Shown here: positions 8,386-17,692 of the stretch, piece by piece
Layout of the letters: each line of letters begins with the position of its first letter
Numbering within the stretch: the stretch's first letter is position 1
NCBI RefSeq assembly: GCF_900323885.1
Contig: NZ_OOHJ01000005.1
Coordinates: forward strand, 124,001-188,000
Origin: [Actinomadura] parvosata subsp. kistnae
GTDB taxonomy: Bacteria; Actinomycetota; Actinomycetes; Streptosporangiales; Streptosporangiaceae
Reading direction: 5' to 3'
DNA: 64,000 nt
The notes under the pieces: model-generated
What the model saw: the letters and a program-made list of their open reading frames with translations, nothing else
Told to the model about the DNA's origin: nothing
Database searches by the model: none
Made by a program: the position numbers and the translations under genes

Positions 8386-9195
8386 TCAGGTGCGGACGGC
8401 GCGCTCAAGGACGTCCCAGTGCCGCTGCATCCAGGCGGCGCTGCGCAGGCGCCACGCCATGCCGTGCACCACGCTCCGCGACGGCCCGGGCTCGCCGCCG
8501 GCCTGGGGCGTGATCGTGACGGGGGCCAGGGCGGCGGCGTCCTGCACGGCGACGAGGATCATGTGCTCGACCAGTTCCTCGCGATCCCCGGCGGTCAGCC
8601 CGTACCCGTCGATCATCAGGCGCAGCACGTGCAGCCGCTCGGCGAGCGGGCGCAGGCCGGCCAGCGCGGCCACCTCGTCGTCGTGCAGGTGGCTGTTCAG
8701 CCAGCAGAGCTGCGCCACCTCGACCAGCGGATCGACGGGCCCCGCCACCTCCCAGTCGATGAACGCCACCGGCAGGCCGCCGCGGACCACGACGTTCCAG
8801 GGGCCGGTGTCGCAGTGGCCGAACACGCGCGGCCGCCGCCCGAGATCGCGTCCGTGCCAGGGCTGCCAGGTCGCGTCGCCGGGCTCGGCGAAGGTGGCGG
8901 TGGCGGTGTGCAGGTCGCGCAGCAGCCGGCCGAGCGCGTGGGCCGCCTCGTCGCTCCACTGCCCCAGCCTTACGAAGCCGCCCTCGACGAAGGTGAGCGT
9001 CTCACGCCCGGAGCCCGGCTCGAAGCCGCTGCCGACCACGCGCGGCGCCCCCTCGAACCCGGCCTCCTCCAGGTGCCGCAGCAACGCCTGCACCGTGGCC
9101 GACCACGGGCCCGCCGCGCGCAGCACCGTCCCGCCCCGGCGGGCGACCACGCCCCGGGCGCTGAGCAGCGGCACCTCCACCTGGTCATCCGTCAC
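8386..9195 (-). CDS. Aminoglycoside phosphotransferase family protein
   Basis: A 269-residue APH/choline-kinase fold protein. GTG 9195 is chosen because GGAGG lies seven bases upstream. The catalytic loop HCDTGPWN (about residue 126) carries the Asp base and Mg-binding Asn of the HxDxxxxN motif, and AFIDWEVAGPVDP holds the DFG-equivalent Asp. The N-terminal lobe is short. Such proteins phosphorylate hydroxyl groups of antibiotics or metabolites with ATP. The substrate is not predictable. A 174-base gap separates it from lmbU. Confidence 0.8.
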   Translation of the reverse strand: MTDDQVEVPLLSARGVVARRGGTVLRAAGPWSATVQALLRHLEEAGFEGAPRVVGSGFEPGSGRETLTFVEGGFVRLGQWSDEAAHALGRLLRDLHTATATFAEPGDATWQPWHGRDLGRRPRVFGHCDTGPWNVVVRGGLPVAFIDWEVAGPVDPLVEVAQLCWLNSHLHDDEVAALAGLRPLAERLHVLRLMIDGYGLTAGDREELVEHMILVAVQDAAALAPVTITPQAGGEPGPSRSVVHGMAWRLRSAAWMQRHWDVLERAVRT

Positions 9196-9248
9196 TGGGC
9201 CACCTCCGCGGCGGGGGCCCGGCCGTCCCCGGGCCTTGGGCCCATGTT

Positions 9249-9254
9249 CTATGA
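9249..9254 (+). promoter_or_regulatory. -10 box of the GNAT gene (likely leaderless)
   Basis: TATGAT ends ten bases before ATG 9265, so the transcript would start at or within a few bases of the start codon. An earlier in-frame ATG at 9244 lies upstream of this box and is therefore unlikely to be the start. Confidence 0.5.
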
Positions 9255-9264
9255 TCACGGGCCT

Positions 9265-9819
9265 ATGAGCCACGTGCGTACGCTTTCCGCCGCGGAGATC
9301 TCCTCGGAGCGGCTCCTGCTGCGCAGGGCGTTGCGCGCCGCCGACCGGGAGGCGTTCGTCGAGCTGTCGACCGATCCCGACGTGCAGTCCCACCTCGGCG
9401 GCCCCCGTCCTCGCAGCGAGGCCGAGCAGCGCTTCGAGCAGGTCCTGGCCGGCGGCGGGGAGACCAGGCCCGGCAACTACGCCATCGCGGACCGGGCGAC
9501 GGACCGCTTCCTCGGCACGCTGATGCTCTCCCACCGGCCGCCCGGCGAGACCGGGCAGGCCGGCGAGGAGCTGGAGCTGGGCTACGTCCTGCGGCGCAGC
9601 GCCTGGGGCGCCGGGCTCGCGTTCGAGGCGGCGACGGCCGCGCTGCGCGCCGCCGCCGGCGAACTGCCCGACCAGCCGGTCGTGCTCGTCACGCAGACCG
9701 CGAACGAACGCTCCATGAACCTCGCCGCCCGCCTGGGCTTCCGGCCGGTCCGCACGTTCGAGGAGTACGGCGCCGAGCAGACCCTCTGCACGGCCCCGCT
9801 CTCCCTGTGGTCCTCCTAG
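9265..9819 (+). CDS. GNAT family N-acetyltransferase (RimJ/RimL type)
   Basis: A 184-residue acetyltransferase. ISSERLLLRRALRAADREAF at the start is the typical first strand and helix of the RimJ/RimL-like group. ELGYVLRRSAWGAGLAFEA (about residues 105-123) is motif A, which binds acetyl-CoA pyrophosphate, and NERSMNLAARLGF near 155 is motif B. These enzymes acetylate protein N-termini or small amines, including drugs. It is divergent from the phosphotransferase gene with a 69-base gap, so the two may share a control region and could both be protective. Confidence 0.8.
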   Translation: MSHVRTLSAAEISSERLLLRRALRAADREAFVELSTDPDVQSHLGGPRPRSEAEQRFEQVLAGGGETRPGNYAIADRATDRFLGTLMLSHRPPGETGQAGEELELGYVLRRSAWGAGLAFEAATAALRAAAGELPDQPVVLVTQTANERSMNLAARLGFRPVRTFEEYGAEQTLCTAPLSLWSS

Positions 9820-9840
9820 GCGGCGCGTACAGTCCGGGAG

Positions 9841-10206
9841 TCAGCCGGGCTGATCACCGGATCGGACCCATCGGCGTTCCCAGGCCAGAGCCGCGACCAC
9901 CCCGATGGCGTAGGCGACCAGGTCCCACGGGTCGGGGAACGCGCCGACCAGGACACCGCCGATGCCCGGCGGCGTCATGCCGACCATCTGGTAGAGCTCG
10001 ACGCCGGCGGCGACCGCGGCCGTGGCCAGGGCGCGGCGCACGGCGGTGGTGCGCCACAGCAGCCCCAGGAACGCGTAGACCAGCATGGTCGCGACGACGT
10101 CGCTCACGTAGCCGCGGATGAACGGTTGCCCCGGGCCCCGGTAGAAGAGGACGAACGCGCCGACGGCGAGGGCGAGACCACCCAGAAGGACCATGGCACG
10201 GCGCAT
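9841..10206 (-). CDS. DUF2809 family membrane protein
   Basis: A 121-residue membrane protein with four likely membrane helices. FVLFYRGPGQPFIRGYVSD and ATMLVYAFLGLL in the first half and the VELYQMVG, FPDPWDLVAYAIG pattern match the DUF2809 (VanZ-like) family. The biochemical role of this family is not established. It ends 22 bases from the convergent GNAT gene and is preceded by a 78-base gap from the aminotransferase gene, so it may be cotranscribed with that gene. Confidence 0.7.
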   Translation of the reverse strand: MRRAMVLLGGLALAVGAFVLFYRGPGQPFIRGYVSDVVATMLVYAFLGLLWRTTAVRRALATAAVAAGVELYQMVGMTPPGIGGVLVGAFPDPWDLVAYAIGVVAALAWERRWVRSGDQPG

Positions 10207-10284
10207 GGGATCGACATCTTCTCCGCATCTCTGTGATCAGGACGAACCCGATCATAGAGCTCGTCCCTCGAGGTCCTCCTGGGG

Positions 10285-11523
10285 CTACGGGGCCCGCCGC
10301 CCGGTGACGAGATCCGCGACCGCCTCGACGACCTGGTCCACCTCCTGCTCGGTGTTGTAGTAGTGCGGTGACAGGCGCAGGCACCAGTCCACGTCCTTGT
10401 CGCCGAAGTCGAACTGCGCGAAGTGGCGGAAGCTGAGCGCCGAGTTGATCCGGCGCGCGTCCATGGCGGCCTTGAACGGCTCCGCCTCCCACCCGTCCAC
10501 GGCGAACGTGACGAGCGCCCCCAACCGCCGGCCCCGGTCGAGCACGCGCACCCCCGGCAGCCCGGCGAGCCTGTCGCGCAGCCCGGCGGCCAGGGCGGGG
10601 GTGCGGCGGGCGATGGCGTCCATGCCGACCTGCCGGGCATAACGGGCGGCGGCCGCACAGCCCAGCACGATGGCGTACGGGAACTCCCAGTCCTCGAACC
10701 GGGCGGCCGTCTCGACCGGCTGGTAGCGGTCCGGCGCGACCCACCGGGCGCCGTACATGTCGATGAACAGCGGCTCGTACCCCTCGCGCAGGACGCGGTC
10801 GGAGACGTACAGGAAGCCCGAGCCGCGCGGCCCGCGCAGGAACTTGCGGCAGGTGGCGGTCAGCAGGTCGCAGCCGATCTCCGCCACGTCGATCGGGTAC
10901 TGGCCGACCGACTGGCAGGCGTCCACCAGGTACAGCAGGCCCAGCTCGCGGCAGTGCCGGCCGATCTCCGCGACCGGCTGCACCAGGCCGGAGTTGGTGG
11001 GGATGTGCGTGGCCGCCACCAGCCGCGGGCGGTGCTCGCGCATCAGCCGCGCCATGGCCGCCACGTCCACCCCGCCCTCCGGCAGGTCGGGGGCGTGCAC
11101 GACGCGCACGCCGAGCCTCTTGCCCAGGGACAGGAAGGCGATCTGGTTGGAGATGAAGTCGTTGCGGGTCGTCAGGATGACGTCGCCGGCCTCGAACGGG
11201 ATCGCCGACAACGCGGTGGAGAAGGCGTGGGTGGCGCTACCGGCGAAGGCGATGTTGCCGGGAGCGCAGTTGATCAGCGCGGCCAGCTCGGTGTAGAACC
11301 CGCGGACCTGCTCGGCGCGGGCGGCCGCCGCCTCGTAGCCGCCGATGCTCGCTTCGAGCTGTAGATGCTCGACCATCGCCGCCAGCACGGGCGCGGCCAG
11401 GAGGCCGCAGCCGGCGTTGTTGAAGTGCACCACCTGCTCGGCGCCCGGGGTGTCGGCGCGCAGGGCCGCGATGTCCAGAAGCGATTCTGTCGAAATTACG
11501 GAAGCGCTATTATCGTCTCTCAT
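10285..11523 (-). CDS. PLP-dependent aminotransferase, class V
   Basis: A 412-residue fold-type I enzyme of the class V group (cysteine desulfurase / isopenicillin-epimerase-like). FNNAGCGL near residue 34 starts the domain. YLVDACQSVGQYPIDV carries the PLP-ring Asp, and TATCRKFLRGPRGSGFLYV contains the Schiff-base Lys (about residue 228). The start ATG (11523-11521) overlaps the start codon of the divergent MocR-type regulator. A TACTAT box (11534-11529) sits five bases upstream, so the mRNA is probably leaderless. The gene is the natural target of that regulator. The substrate is unknown. Confidence 0.8.
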   Translation of the reverse strand: MRDDNSASVISTESLLDIAALRADTPGAEQVVHFNNAGCGLLAAPVLAAMVEHLQLEASIGGYEAAAARAEQVRGFYTELAALINCAPGNIAFAGSATHAFSTALSAIPFEAGDVILTTRNDFISNQIAFLSLGKRLGVRVVHAPDLPEGGVDVAAMARLMREHRPRLVAATHIPTNSGLVQPVAEIGRHCRELGLLYLVDACQSVGQYPIDVAEIGCDLLTATCRKFLRGPRGSGFLYVSDRVLREGYEPLFIDMYGARWVAPDRYQPVETAARFEDWEFPYAIVLGCAAAARYARQVGMDAIARRTPALAAGLRDRLAGLPGVRVLDRGRRLGALVTFAVDGWEAEPFKAAMDARRINSALSFRHFAQFDFGDKDVDWCLRLSPHYYNTEQEVDQVVEAVADLVTGRRAP

Positions 11524-11536
11524 GTCGGATAGTAGC
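11506..11536. promoter_or_regulatory. Inverted repeat and two face-to-face -10 boxes over overlapping start codons
   Basis: GCTATTATC (11506-11514) and GATAGTAGC (11528-11536) form a near-perfect dyad centred on the shared CATG of the two start codons. Each arm contains a -10 box for the gene on the far side: TATTAT at 11508-11513 for the plus strand and TACTAT at 11534-11529 for the minus strand. A MocR operator is the simplest reading. Confidence 0.6.
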
Positions 11537-12912
11537 AGTTCGGCGGAGCTGGCCGTCGCGATGCGGGCGATGATCGACCGGCTGGCGCCGGGCGACCGCC
11601 TGCCCAGCAGCCGCGAGCTGATCCGGCGCTACCAGGTCGGCCCGGCACCGTGGCGCGGGCCATCGCCATGCTCGCCGCCGAGGGCCTGGTCGTGACCCGT
11701 TCGGGCAGCGGCACGTACGTGACGGCCCGGGCGCGGCGGCGTACCGACGTGGCCGACACCGCCTGGCAGACGGTCACCCTCGCCGACCGCAGCGTGGACA
11801 CCCGGCTGCTCACCGGCACCGCCGGCACGGCGCCCGCGGGCACGATCCTGCTCGACGGCGGCTACCTGCACCGCTCCCTGCAGCCCACCCGGATCCTCAC
11901 CGCCGCGCTCGCCCGCGCCGCCCGCCGCCCCGACGCCTGGGACCGCGCCCCCGCCACCGGCCTGGAGGCCCTGCGCACCGTGTTCGCCGCCATGATCGGC
12001 GGCGGCCTGACCGCCGACGACCTCCTGATCACCTCCGGCGGGCAGAGCGCCCTGTCCATGACGTTCCGCGCCATCGCCGCGCCGGGCGACCCCGTCCTCG
12101 TCGAGTCGCCCACCTACCCCGGCGCGATCGCCGCCGCCCGCGCCGCCGGCCTGCGCCCCGTGCCCGTCCCCATGGACGCCGACGGCCTGCGACCCGACCT
12201 CCTCGCCGACGCGTTCGCCCTGACCCGCGCCCGCCTCCTCTACTGCCAGCCCACCTACCACAACCCCACCGGCGCCGTCCTCGCGCCGGACCGCCGCCCG
12301 CAGGTCATCGACGCCGCCCGGGCGGCCGGCGCGTTCGTCATCGAGGACGACTTCGCCCGCCACCTCGGCCACGGCACCCCCATGCCGCGCCCCCTCCTGG
12401 CCGACGACCGCCACGGCACCGTGATCCACCTGACCTCGCTCACCAAACCGGCGGCGCCCAGCCTGCGCATCGGCGCCCTCGCCGCCCGCGGCCCCGTCAT
12501 GGAGCGCCTGCGCGCCATCCGCCTCGTCGACGACTTCTTCGTCACCCGCCCGCTGCAGGAGACGGCGCTCGAACTCCTCAGCTCACCCGCCTGGGACCGG
12601 CACGTCCGCTCCCTCGCGGCGGCCCTGCGCGAGCGCTGCGCCACCCTGGCCGGCGCCCTCTCGCGCGAGCTGCCCCACTGGACCCTCATCGGCCCGCCCA
12701 GGGGCGGGCTCCACCTGTGGGCCCGCCTCCCGCACGGCGCCGGCACTGTCGCCGACGCGGCGCTCCGGCACGGCGTCGCCGTCAGCGCGGGCGACCGCTA
12801 CTTCGCCACCGAGCTCCCGGCCGCCTACCTCCGCCTCAGCTTCGCCGCCGCCGCCGACCGCGACGAGCTGGTCGAGGCCGCCCACCGCCTCGCCGCCGCC
12901 ACCTCGCACTGA
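11522..12912 (+). CDS. MocR-type GntR regulator with aminotransferase-like domain, apparent frameshift
   Basis: The N-terminal 40 residues are a GntR winged helix (DRLPSSRELIRRYQVGP). The rest, from VARAIAMLAAEGLVV onward, is a fold-type I aminotransferase-like effector domain with QPTYHNPTGAVL and the PLP-Lys region HLTSLTKPAAPSLRIG. The frame breaks at 11639-11646, where GGCCCGGC replaces an expected GGCCCGGGC. Adding one G gives a continuous 463-residue product of normal MocR length. ATG 11522 overlaps the aminotransferase start on the other strand, and a -10 box at 11508 suggests a leaderless message. It probably senses PLP or an amino-acid adduct and controls its divergent neighbour. Confidence 0.75.
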
Positions 12913-13149
12913 TCCCGGTCACGGACGGTCACCGGCACCGGCCCGTTGTGCTGGCGGGCGCCGCGACCCCGGGGAGCGACCACCGGGGCGTGCGGGCCGT
13001 GATGAGCGTGCGGCGGGGAGGTCTGCGTTCACCGCAGACCTGACCGGCGCTCACGGAGGCAGTGAAGCGTCACTTTCCCGGCGGGCGATGCCGGAAGACC
13101 CTGGAGGGGCACGCATCGACGCAGGAGACGATCCCGCCGGGAGGATGGC

Positions 13150-14382
13150 GTGACGACACCCGCAGCCCCGAACGTCCCGTTCCTCGACGTCCTGGACCCC
13201 GCGTTCGACTTCGACGCCCCGGAGGTCTACGCGGCGCAGGCGGAGAGCTGGTACGCCGACAGCCCCTTCGGCCTGCTCGTGCTCCGCTACGAGGAGGCCA
13301 GTGACCTGCTGCGCGACCGGCGGCTGACCCATGACGGCCGGCGCTACCTGGAGATGCACGGCATCACCAGCGGTCCGATCCACGACTGGTTCGTGCCGAT
13401 GATCGTCAACCATGACGGCGACGTGCACCGCCGCCTGCGCGGCCTGATGAACAAGGCGTTCACGGCCCGCCGGATCACCCGGTTGCGGCCGTTCGTGCGG
13501 GAGCGGGCCGAGGAGCTGACCGACGGCCTGGACGACGGCGGCACGCACGACTTCGTCGCCGAGTTCGGGATCCGGCTGCCGCTGGCGGTCATGTGCCGGC
13601 TGCTCGGCGTCCGGCCCGAGGACTACGACCTGTTCGGCACCTGGACGGCCGACCTCGGCCTGATCTTCAGCCTGTCGGGCGGCGGCGACGTCGTGGCCCG
13701 GCTGGAGCGCGCGGTGGACGGCCTGAACGACTACGCCGACCACCTGATCGACGACAAGCTCGTCCGGCCGTCCGACGATCTCAGCTCCGACCTGGTGGCG
13801 GCCTACCAGGCGGGTGACGGCCAGGTCAGCCGGGAGGAGCTGCGCAACCTGCTGGTCACCCTCGTCTTCGCCGCCCACGACACGACCCGCCACCAGCTCG
13901 CCAACGCCATGGTCGTCTTCGCGCGGCACCCCGAGCAGTGGGTGCTCCTGGGGCGGCGGCCGGAGCTGGTATCCCAGGCCGTGGAGGAGGTGATGCGCTG
14001 GCAGCCGTCCTCGACCAGCATCTACCGCTTCGCCGCCGAGGACTTCACCTACAAGGGGCTCGCGGTCGAGAAGGGGATGTACCTCACCATGTGCGTGAAG
14101 GCCGCGCAGCGCGACCCTCGGGCGTACAAGGACGCCGGCCGGTTCGACATCACCGAGGTCAGGGAGCTGCCGTCGCTGCAGTTCGGCGGGGGCCCGCACC
14201 ACTGCCTGGGGGCGGCCCTGGCGCGGGTCGAGGTGGGGGAGGCGCTGTCCGTGCTGGCGGCGCGGCTGGGGCCGCCGTCCCTGATGGGGCCGCCGGCCTG
14301 GCCGGGGCCGCTCGGCATCCAGGGGCCGGAGACGCTTCCGCTGCGCTTCGGGCCGGGCCTCACCCGTCCAGAACGGCCGTGA
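13150..14382 (+). CDS. Cytochrome P450
   Basis: A 410-residue bacterial class I P450. The I-helix oxygen-binding motif is AAHDTT (about residue 242), the K-helix ExxR is EEVMR (about 280), and the heme loop is FGGGPHHCLGAALARVE with the ligand Cys near residue 349. The start GTG 13150 follows GGGAGGATG at a usable distance. It would need a ferredoxin and reductase supplied elsewhere, since none is adjacent. Its 3' end overlaps the convergent TetR gene by 23 bases. The 237 bases before it hold no recognisable gene. The substrate is unknown. Confidence 0.9.
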   Translation: MTTPAAPNVPFLDVLDPAFDFDAPEVYAAQAESWYADSPFGLLVLRYEEASDLLRDRRLTHDGRRYLEMHGITSGPIHDWFVPMIVNHDGDVHRRLRGLMNKAFTARRITRLRPFVRERAEELTDGLDDGGTHDFVAEFGIRLPLAVMCRLLGVRPEDYDLFGTWTADLGLIFSLSGGGDVVARLERAVDGLNDYADHLIDDKLVRPSDDLSSDLVAAYQAGDGQVSREELRNLLVTLVFAAHDTTRHQLANAMVVFARHPEQWVLLGRRPELVSQAVEEVMRWQPSSTSIYRFAAEDFTYKGLAVEKGMYLTMCVKAAQRDPRAYKDAGRFDITEVRELPSLQFGGGPHHCLGAALARVEVGEALSVLAARLGPPSLMGPPAWPGPLGIQGPETLPLRFGPGLTRPERP

Positions 14383-14911
14383 GCCTGGTCAGTGCCCGGG
14401 TGATCTGCTCGGTGGTGAGGCCGAGCACGGTGCGCTGGTAGTCGTACACCTCGGGGGCCAGGGGGGCGAGCAGCACGTCCACCAGCGCGTCACGGCCGGG
14501 CGTGCCGGCGGCGACGAGGAGCGCGCGCACGTGGGCGCGCCAGAACCCGTACGCGCCGGTCTCGAAGCGTGAGCGGCCCACCTCGGAGCCGAGGACCAGG
14601 TGGGAGTGGTCCTCCAGCAGGCGCACCATGGCGGCGTAGAAGGCCGCGAGCCGCTCGGCGGGCGGCGCTCCCGGCCCGAGCGGCGGCTCGCCGCGCAGCA
14701 GGCGCTCCTGGAGGGCGCGCTCGTGCTCGTCGAGCAGCGCGACGGCGATCGACGCCCGGTCGGGGTAGCGGCGGTAGAGGGTGCCGCGGCCCACTCCGGC
14801 CTTCTTGGCGATGTCGTCCATCGTCACGTCCTGCGGGGACCGCTCCGCGAACAGCAGCGCGGCCGCCTCCAGGATCCGTGCGCGGTTGCGTGCGGCGTCG
14901 GCTCTCTCCAT
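14360..14911 (-). CDS. TetR/AcrR family regulator
   Basis: A 183-residue repressor. The N-terminal helix-turn-helix is clear: ILEAAALLFAERS, VTMDDIAKKAGVGRGTLYRRYP (about residues 13-52). The C-terminal ligand domain is generic. It is divergent from the azoreductase and SMR exporter genes across a 79-base region that contains two GGAC/GTCC dyads, so it most likely represses that operon and itself. The inducer could be a quinone, azo compound or guanidinium-like cation, judged from the targets. Confidence 0.85.
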   Translation of the reverse strand: MERADAARNRARILEAAALLFAERSPQDVTMDDIAKKAGVGRGTLYRRYPDRASIAVALLDEHERALQERLLRGEPPLGPGAPPAERLAAFYAAMVRLLEDHSHLVLGSEVGRSRFETGAYGFWRAHVRALLVAAGTPGRDALVDVLLAPLAPEVYDYQRTVLGLTTEQITRALTRLTAVLDG

Positions 14912-14926
14912 GCCCCCATTGTATGT

Positions 14927-14967
14927 GGACGCAATGTCCGCTTATAGTCATCTGGACAGCGTGTCCA
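14927..14967. promoter_or_regulatory. Two TetR-type operator dyads in the divergent promoter
   Basis: TGGACAgcgTGTCCA (14953-14967) is a perfect 6-3-6 palindrome. GGACgcaatGTCC (14927-14939) is a weaker second copy, 27 bases away centre to centre. Between them lies TTATAGTCAT, which contains possible -10 elements. Together they would give cooperative control of both divergent genes. Confidence 0.65.
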
Positions 14968-14990
14968 CATATCTGTGCCGAGGAGAGATC

Positions 14991-15620
14991 ATGCTGCTTC
15001 ACCTGGACGCCAGCGCCCGCCGCCACGCGTCGTTCTCGCGGAAACTGTCGAGCGTGTACGCCGAGACCTGGCGGGCCGCCCACCCCGACGCCCGCTACGT
15101 CTACCGCGACCTGGCCGCGCACCCCGTGCCGCACATCGGCGAAGCCTGGACCGAGCTGTGCGACCACATCCTGGAGCACGAGATCACCGACATCTCGCGC
15201 TACCGGGAGGCGGCCCGCACCCCCGCCCAGCAGGCCGCGTGGGCCGTCGTGGAGCCGCTGCTCGACGAGGTGGTCGCGGCGGACGTCATCCTCATCGGCA
15301 CGCCGATGTACAACTACTCGATCCCCTCGACGCTCAAGGCGTGGCTCGACCAGATCACGTTCCCCAAGATGTCGCTCGAAGGCCGCTCGTTCGTGGTGAC
15401 CAGCGCGCGCGGCGGCGCGTACGGCCCCGGCACGCCCCGCGAGCCGTACGACCACCAGGAGCGCTACCTGCGCGACTTCTTCAAGGGCCACTTCCGCGTG
15501 GAGGACGTGACCTTCATCCACGCCGAGCTGGTCAACGCCCGCCTCGACCCGGCCCTGGCCCACCTGCGCGAGCAGCACGAGCAGTCGCTGGCCGCGGCGC
15601 TCAAGGAGGCGGCGCAGTGA
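14991..15620 (+). CDS. FMN-dependent NADH-azoreductase (AzoR family)
   Basis: A 209-residue flavodoxin-fold quinone/azo reductase. The N-terminal LLHLDASARRHASFSRKLS is the FMN-phosphate loop, GTPMYNYSIPSTLKAWLDQI (about residues 104-123) is the family signature, and SARGGAYGPG near 142 closes the flavin site. ATG 14991 has GAGGAGAG upstream. It reduces quinones or azo dyes with NAD(P)H. It overlaps the SMR gene by four bases, so a reductase and an efflux pump are made together under the divergent TetR regulator. This suggests a detoxification operon. Confidence 0.85.
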   Translation: MLLHLDASARRHASFSRKLSSVYAETWRAAHPDARYVYRDLAAHPVPHIGEAWTELCDHILEHEITDISRYREAARTPAQQAAWAVVEPLLDEVVAADVILIGTPMYNYSIPSTLKAWLDQITFPKMSLEGRSFVVTSARGGAYGPGTPREPYDHQERYLRDFFKGHFRVEDVTFIHAELVNARLDPALAHLREQHEQSLAAALKEAAQ

Positions 15621-15931
15621 GCTGGCTGACCCTGCTGCTGGCCGGGCTCGTCGAGGTGGCCTGGTCGCAGAGCATCAAACCGACGCAGAACTTCACCCGC
15701 CCGCTGCCCACGCTCGTCTCCCTGGCCCTGATGGCCGTCGCCGTCTGGCTCCTGTCGCGGGCCATGAACACGCTGCCGGTCGGCACCGCGTACGCCGTCT
15801 TCACCGGCATCGGCGCGGTCGGCGCGATCACGCTGGGCATCGTGGTCAACGACGACCCCGTCTCGGTGGGCAGGATGGCGGCGCTCGCGCTGATCGTCGG
15901 CGGCATCGTGCTGGCCAGGATCACCACCTGA
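15617..15931 (+). CDS. SMR family efflux transporter, SugE/Gdx-like
   Basis: A 104-residue four-helix small multidrug resistance protein starting at the GTG that overlaps the azoreductase stop. The essential membrane Glu sits in LAGLVEVAW (about residue 12). LPVGTAYAVFTGIGAVGAI (about 55-73) is the conserved second/third-helix block. The spacing and W-S-x-x-IKPTQNFTRP loop are closest to the SugE/Gdx guanidinium exporter branch, though here K-P replaces the more common K-Y. SMR pumps act as dual-topology dimers and exchange cations for protons. Confidence 0.85.
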   Translation: MSWLTLLLAGLVEVAWSQSIKPTQNFTRPLPTLVSLALMAVAVWLLSRAMNTLPVGTAYAVFTGIGAVGAITLGIVVNDDPVSVGRMAALALIVGGIVLARITT

Positions 15932-16155
15932 GCCCGGAGAGCGCGCCCGCCGCGGCCCGGGCGCGCCCTGGCCGGACGCTCGCACAGGCTTTGGCCGCAC
16001 GTCCGCAGGGCTTTGCCGGACGTTGAGGTAAGGCGCGGGGGCGCTGGGCAGGCGCGGGTGGTGTGCCGCCGGCGGCGGCACCTCAGCGGTCCCCGCCGGC
16101 TTCCATCACCAGCGCGCCCCGGCCCGAGCCGGAGGCGGACAGAAGGGAAGCCGTG

Positions 16156-17028
16156 ATGACCACTGCGACGGCTGCCGCATCCGGCCAGTTCATGATCGAG
16201 GACGTCCTGCCCGTCAACCGCCTCGGCTACGGGACCATGCAGCTCACCGGCCCCGGCGTGTGGGGGCCGCCGGCCGATCCGGACGAGGCCGTGCGGGTGC
16301 TGCGCCGGGCGGCGGAGCTCGGCGTCACCCTCTTCGACACCGCCGACTCCTACGGCCCGTGGGTCGCCGAGCCGCTGCTGCGCCGCGCTCTCGCCCCGTA
16401 CGGCGAGGACATCGTGATCGCCACCAAGGCCGGCCTCACCCGGCAGGGCCCCGACCAGTGGACGCCTGTCGGCCGGCCCGCCTACCTGCGCCAGCAGTGC
16501 GAGATGAGCCTGCGCAACCTCGGCCTCGACCGGATCCCGCTGTTCCAGCTGCACCGCGTCGACCCGGACGTGCCGGTCGAGGACCAGGTCGGCGAGCTGC
16601 GGGCGCTGAAGGACGAAGGGAAGATCGCGCACATCGGCCTGTCGGAGGTGAGCGTCGAGCAGATCGAGCAGGCCCGCGCCGTCGCCCCGATCGCGTCGGT
16701 GCAGAACCTGTACAACCTGGCCGACCGCTCGGCCGAGAGCGTGCTCGACCACTGCGAGCGGCACCGGATCGCCTTCATCCCGTGGTTCCCGCTGGCCACC
16801 GGCGGCCTGGCCAAGCCCGGCGGGCCGCTCGAAGCCATCGCCTCCCGGCGATCGGCGACGCCGTCGCAGCTCGCGCTCGCGTGGCTGCTCCACCGCTCGC
16901 CGGTCATGCTGCCCATCCCCGGTACGTCGTCGGTCGAGCACCTGGAGCAGAACGTGGCCGCCGCGGGGCTGGAGCTGACCGAGGAGGACTTCGACGAGCT
17001 GACCGCGGCCGGCGCCTCGACGAGCTGA
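16156..17028 (+). CDS. Aldo/keto reductase
   Basis: A 290-residue (beta/alpha)8 NADPH reductase. The catalytic Tyr and Asp are in FDTADSYG (about residues 58-65), the Lys in VIATKAG near 89, and the His in FQLHRVD near 131. The C-terminal NADP site is [14 protein letters not shown] (about 256-269). ATG 16156 follows GAAGGGAAG; a GTG one codon earlier is an alternative. It belongs to the general pyridoxal-reductase / YajO-like group. The isochorismatase-like gene starts 31 bases downstream, so the two are probably cotranscribed. Confidence 0.85.
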   Translation: MTTATAAASGQFMIEDVLPVNRLGYGTMQLTGPGVWGPPADPDEAVRVLRRAAELGVTLFDTADSYGPWVAEPLLRRALAPYGEDIVIATKAGLTRQGPDQWTPVGRPAYLRQQCEMSLRNLGLDRIPLFQLHRVDPDVPVEDQVGELRALKDEGKIAHIGLSEVSVEQIEQARAVAPIASVQNLYNLADRSAESVLDHCERHRIAFIPWFPLATGGLAKPGGPLEAIASRRSATPSQLALAWLLHRSPVMLPIPGTSSVEHLEQNVAAAGLELTEEDFDELTAAGASTS

Positions 17029-17059
17029 CCCCGCCTTTCCCTACCTGCGAGGAGCACCC

Positions 17060-17692
17060 GTGATGTTCCAGGCGTACGACCCCGGCCGTACGGCCGTGCT
17101 GCTGGTCGATCCGTACAACGACTTCCTGTCCGAGGGCGGCAAGATATGGCCGCGCGTGCGGCCCGTGGCCGAGCAGGTCGGGCTGCTCGACCACCTGCGT
17201 GCCGTGGTCGCCGCCGCGCGCGGGGCGGGCCTGCGGGTGATGATCGTGCCGCACCGCCGCTGGGAGCCGGGCGACTACGAGACATGGGACCACCCCAATC
17301 CCACCCAGCGCGGCATCATGGAGCGGCACAGCTTCGCCCGCGGCACCTGGGGCGGCGAGTTCCACCCCGACTTCCGGCCGCGGCCGGGCGACGTGGTGGC
17401 CCGCGAGCACTGGGCGCAGAGCGGCTTCGCCAACACCGACCTGGACTTCCAGCTCAAGCAGCACGGCATCAGCCACGTCGTGCTCATCGGCTTGCTGGCC
17501 AACACCTGCATCGAGTCCACCGGCCGGTTCGCCATGGAGCTCGGCTACCACGTCACGCTCGTGCGGGACGCCACCGCCGCGTTCCTGCCCGAGATGATGC
17601 ACGCCGCCCACGAGCTGAACGGCCCCACCTTCGCCCACGCCATCACCACGACGGACGAGCTCACCGCCGCGTTTGAGCAGGCGTCCACCTGA
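17060..17692 (+). CDS. Isochorismatase-family cysteine hydrolase
   Basis: A 210-residue hydrolase of the isochorismatase-like superfamily. The catalytic triad is visible as Asp in LLVDPYNDFL (about residue 17), Lys/Arg-containing VAREHWAQSGF near 113, and the nucleophile in LLANTCIESTGRFA (Cys near 148). GTG 17060 and ATG 17063 are both possible starts; GAGGAG seven bases before the GTG favours it. Members cleave amides, carbamates or vinyl ethers; the substrate here is unknown. It is the last recognisable gene before the second Zur box. Confidence 0.8.
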   Translation: MMFQAYDPGRTAVLLVDPYNDFLSEGGKIWPRVRPVAEQVGLLDHLRAVVAAARGAGLRVMIVPHRRWEPGDYETWDHPNPTQRGIMERHSFARGTWGGEFHPDFRPRPGDVVAREHWAQSGFANTDLDFQLKQHGISHVVLIGLLANTCIESTGRFAMELGYHVTLVRDATAAFLPEMMHAAHELNGPTFAHAITTTDELTAAFEQAST

